This document shows positions 8,747 through 12,857 of a stretch of 12,857 nt of DNA, one piece after another; positions within the stretch are counted from its first letter, which is position 1, and each line of letters begins with the position of its first letter. The notes below the pieces were generated by a model. It saw only the letters and a list, made by a program, of their open reading frames with translations. It made no database searches and had not been told where the DNA came from. This stretch comes from Conidiobolus incongruus B7586 (taxonomy: Eukaryota > Entomophthoromycota > Entomophthoromycetes > Entomophthorales > Conidiobolaceae): assembly GCA_000697335.1 (NCBI GenBank), contig JNEM01012371.1:1-12857 (forward strand), given 5' to 3'. The position numbers were made by a program, and so were the translations under genes.

Positions 8747-11700
8747 TTATGCCGCAGTCAGCTTATTAATCCGAGAGAGTAAAGTTAGGTTGTGGGTGTT
8801 TAAAGTACCTAATAAAATAAATGATTATTAGAACTAATTTGATATAAAATAAATGATAATTGAAGGTAATGATTATATTATTTCATATTGGTATATAATT
8901 GTTGTATAAATATCAGTGAAGAAATAGAATAATTAATCAATTCACTGCTCCAAAGAACATATTAGCATGGGTTCCGATATACAAGAACCTAATTATTAAT
9001 ATAATACCTCATTATTTATTAAAAATATATGAAAGGATGATAACTGATATAAAAACAACAAACAACACAATGACAATAATAGAAAATATCAATCATCAAA
9101 ATAAATTAATTACACTTACCAATTAATTTCAATTATTATGAAAAAAAGATAAATCTTCAAGAGTCCAGATCCCATTGCCTTGATTTTATACTCATATGAT
9201 TATTCATATAACAGGTTGCCCATTAATTCCAATTCATGGATTGAAATCATTCTATCCCAATCAAGAAATTATCAAATAATTCATGCAACTCGATCATTGG
9301 CATAGAGTAACATCTCAAACATCAAATCCTCTTCCTCGGGGATTCAAGGAAGTTAAAAGATATGAACTTTAACCACTAACTAATTATTTTATCAAAACCA
9401 CAACACTACCCCTACATGAGTAATTCTGAAAATCCCTTACATTTGAATCTATTAGCTTTTCAATCAGCGTAAATTCGATGTAAATACTCTAGAAAAATTG
9501 ACTCAAGCTCAAGAAATATGCATTGAGCCAATCATAGGCTAATCTCAAGCATCAATCAAATTTTATCGATTTTATTTATTATTAGTAATCTACTATAGAG
9601 AGTATTAACAAATGGGATTTACAATGAAGGCATTAGCAGATTAATACATATTAAAAATGTGTTTAAACTGGAAAATATAATATATAGTACTTTTTAATAG
9701 GATCCAGTATAGTATAATATATGATAACATAATAAATCATGATTTTATAATCAATCGAATTATTATCTGTTAAAAAAATATAATATTCTTTAAAAATTTT
9801 TACTCAACCTCGTTCTAAATTGAATGGTAAACACTTTATAAATAGGAGATATTTAATATATCTCTTAGTAAACAAAAAATTAAAATTAGATTCATTCAAA
9901 TACTATTGAATATTAAACTTGCAATATACGAATATATTAACCATTGTAATATAGCCTATATTTGTAGACTAAAGAATTTTACATTTAGAATAACTATGTG
10001 TAAATATTTTGTATTACTTGAATGTGTAAATACAATCAATCAGATTAAAATTTAACTATGCCGAAATCATATAAGGGTTAGTTAATCTAAATTAGGATAA
10101 TAAGTTAACAGCCCATAATTTTAATTTCCAATCAAATTTCAATCAATATTCGTAATGATTTCATTCCTTACCGCTCTACTAAATATCCACTTGATATTCA
10201 TTTGAAAGAGGTTGCATATTATTACTAAAGTGGAAAGACATAAAAAACTGATAATAATGATAGAAAAAAGAATAGTTCAATAGTTTAAAACATACATGAC
10301 AGACTGCATTCTACTTTTAACTAAAGACCCTATTAAATTGTCCCTATTTTAATTTTTTAAGTAAATCAGATATGCATTAAATAGTTTAATGAAGTTTAAA
10401 TTTTGAGTTGAATTAAATTTAATATTAAATTTATCTATTACCTAACTGAAAAAAACAAAAGTTATTATAAACAAGTTGATTTTTAAAAATAAATATAGTA
10501 ATAATATTCGTAAGAAATATATTGAAGAAAATAACTAATAAACTGAGTTAAATATTTTAGATAACCAGAATTCTTATACCAAAAAAATATTAAACTGAAT
10601 AGAAAAATTAAACTTGAATTTTGATGATATTAGAATATATCACAATTAATTGGTGTAATAAAAACTAAGTATTTACAATAGGAGTTGTAGTATATATCTT
10701 AAATATTATTCACTTATTCAACATTTAACCTTCATTTGTAATTTATTTTTAAAAAATATAATTATTAATCAAATTTTCCAGGTCGGATAATAATAGAGAA
10801 ATAATATATTCAAAATTTTAATTTTTGGGTTAATTTCTTTATCCTTTTATTCGAAAATATAATATTTGTAACTTTTTTACGTTTTTATTATCTTATCAAT
10901 TTCAACTCGATTTTGTTCCTATTCCCCAATTTAGATTCTACCAAATATTTTTAAAAAAAGTTTCCATATTTCAATTATTCAAGTAAACCAAGTGATATTC
11001 TTAAATATTAAATTGCAATGAAACCAATATTTTGAAACTATATACAATCCAGATTTATTAGTTATATTATTTAAATTTATAACTATTTTTTAGTGTGTAC
11101 CACATAATAAAATGGATCCATTCAATTTATTAAAATCTAGAATTATCAAAATGAAAAATTACCTAATTGAGAAATTGAAAATATTTGAATAAAAATTATA
11201 TTCAGCGTGTAAGTATTTTAATTAAATATATTTTGAGAATTTCAGAATTATATATTGAATAGTACTCAAATAAGAGTATTCGGTATTAAAATTTAAATAT
11301 AATTGAATTATTTATTCAATTTAGATAGCTGAAGCGAAAACTATACTATTTGAAAAAAAATTAAATAATACTTATTTAGTATATTCCATTATTTAACCAG
11401 GTAGCTATCATTTACGGATTTTCAATATCAATTAATCAAAGAGCTATTCACTTTCAAAGTTTTGAAATATGCTTTTATCCAGTATTTATTTAATAAGAAA
11501 TGTCTGTATAATCTAATATAAGTATATCTAGCCAATTTAAGAATATATTTAATATTAGCATGAGTTAATAACTTTTTTCTCTAAATAATTCCAAATCACT
11601 GGTTGAACTATTATCTTATAAGCTCAAAAATATGTGATAGTTAATTCAATTTGCAAAGTAAACTTAAACTTTGAAGTCAAATCTAAGATAATAACTTGTG

Positions 11701-12826
11701 AGATTAGAAATAGGGTTTAATTCATGAAAATGGTTCCTAAAATTTTTATTATCTAAATAATATTAATACTATTCCATTTTCATACATAAATTTTGTCAAA
11801 CACTCTAATTATCAATTATAAATTCTATTTATTAATTTTGATGGGGAATAATCTTGTCCATCACTCAAGAAACTCTAACTATTGCATTAATGCCAGAAGT
11901 CACATTGGAAGTACCTTATTTTATGAACTAGTCTAACTTAGTGCTTTCCACCTGAAGTTATTCATAACCACCCAAACTCAACAATTGAAACTATTATAAG
12001 ATTATCACAAGCCAATTAATAAACCTATCTTTCTATCTTCATTTTCAAAAATATCCAGTCTCTAAGTTTTTCTTGTAATACTCACAAAAAATATTGAGTT
12101 ATAATAAGCATAAGATATTTACTTTATTCAAAGACCTTGATTTGTAATAAGCTATTTGGCCTAATTTAGTGAACCCTCTTAATTTTCCTTAATTTCATGG
12201 TAATCTATCATTTACCACTGGTGATTCCTTGTTTAAGCTCTAAAAGACTACTTCCTCCTATATTTACAATTGTCAATTTTATATAGTTTTAATTTTCATA
12301 TTAATATAACCAATAATATTATTTTTAAATTAAAATCAAAAGCTAATATTTTAGTGATTATTCCATATATTATTATTATAAATTTTAAATGGAAAAATAT
12401 TATAAATCTAAATATAAAATAAAATAACTTTAATAAAATTAAATTGATAATAATCAAATTAATTTAAAATAAGATAACATTACTTTAAAACTAAAGAAAT
12501 GGAGAATTTTTTAATTTTTGACCTTATAATCATATTTTTAATTTAATAAAAATTATTTACAAAATTAATAAAAAAATATATAATTTAAAATATAAATATA
12601 TATTGAATTATTTTTAAAAAACTATAATTTTATTTAAATATATTTAAACTAAATAATAAATATCTAAGGATTTTTATTATAAAATTATTTAAAATTAATT
12701 ATTAATTTATTAAATTCACTCAAAGTTTACTAACAATTGATAAAAACATTATTTTATTCAGAATTATATATTATTATTACTTAAATTATTTTAAATATAA
12801 AAGGAAAATTATTTAATATTTGTTAA

Positions 12827-12840
12827 ATATATATATATAT
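12827..12840. repeat. (AT)7 microsatellite
   Basis: A perfect alternating AT tract of 14 bases lies in near-pure A+T sequence close to the window end. It is shorter than the AT tract at 664-683 and carries no clear palindromic flanks. Confidence 0.6.
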
Positions 12841-12857
12841 CAATATTAACTATTATT

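Larger units (their letters stand above)
8596..12857. other. Long gene-free region upstream of the Skn7-type gene
   Basis: Over 4.2 kb there is no supportable coding region on either strand. The first ~220 bases hold the likely 5' leader of the Skn7-type gene. A CCAAT 13-mer recurs at 9523-9535. Two islands of noticeably higher GC, at about 9150-9560 and 11840-12280, contain short stop-free runs of about 30 codons that I could not assign to any family. A small inverted repeat, GAGATAT/ATATCTC, lies at 9846-9864. From about 12290 to the end the sequence is nearly all A+T and ends near a short (AT)7 run. No RNA gene, terminal repeat or mobile element was recognised. Confidence 0.65.

Noticed and set aside
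9340-9390. A possible tRNA on the minus strand (GTGGTTAAAGTTC-like wording)
   Set aside because: No matching acceptor stem, anticodon arm or full T-loop could be formed around it.
9160-9420. A decayed retroelement fragment
   Set aside because: No reverse transcriptase, integrase or capsid motif, terminal repeat or primer-binding site could be recognised, so no element is called.

Overview
The window is nuclear DNA of an AT-rich fungus. The strongest sign is a gene whose product joins an HSF-type DNA-binding domain to a phospho-receiver domain, the Skn7/Prr1 architecture known from fungi. Both genes have short spliceosomal introns (50, 52 and 52 nt, plus one of 123 nt) with GTAAAW, GTAATG or GTGAGC donors and TAG acceptors. 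The lineage cannot be fixed from two genes. The Skn7 sequence lacks the linker wording I associate with filamentous ascomycetes, so an early-diverging fungus or another AT-rich lineage is plausible.

Layout: positions 1-2190 are gene-free and extremely AT-rich, and include a 36-bp perfect palindrome. Positions 2191-4688 (+) hold a three-exon RhoGAP gene encoding 774 residues after splicing. Positions 4689-6850 are a gene-free gap between convergent genes, with a two-copy 31/30-bp tandem repeat and small hairpins. Positions 6851-8595 (-) hold a three-exon Skn7-type regulator encoding 546 residues. Positions 8596-12857 form a long gene-free stretch beginning with the Skn7 5' leader, which contains a plausible 65-nt 5' UTR intron. 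Two islands of higher GC lie further on, and the last ~550 bp return to almost pure A+T.

Both genes belong to signalling that controls the fungal cell surface. The RhoGAP would switch off a Rho/Cdc42-type GTPase. Skn7 is the nuclear response regulator of a histidine-kinase phosphorelay, and in budding yeast it has also been reported to bind Rho GTPase through its coiled-coil region. A functional link between these two neighbours is only an inference.

I found no tRNA, rRNA, CRISPR array, recognisable transposon or viral fossil. I see no strong case for an undescribed system. The best leads are the unusually long RhoGAP intron with a decoy acceptor, intron retention that would give a DNA-binding-only Skn7, the candidate 5' UTR intron and the tandem repeat.
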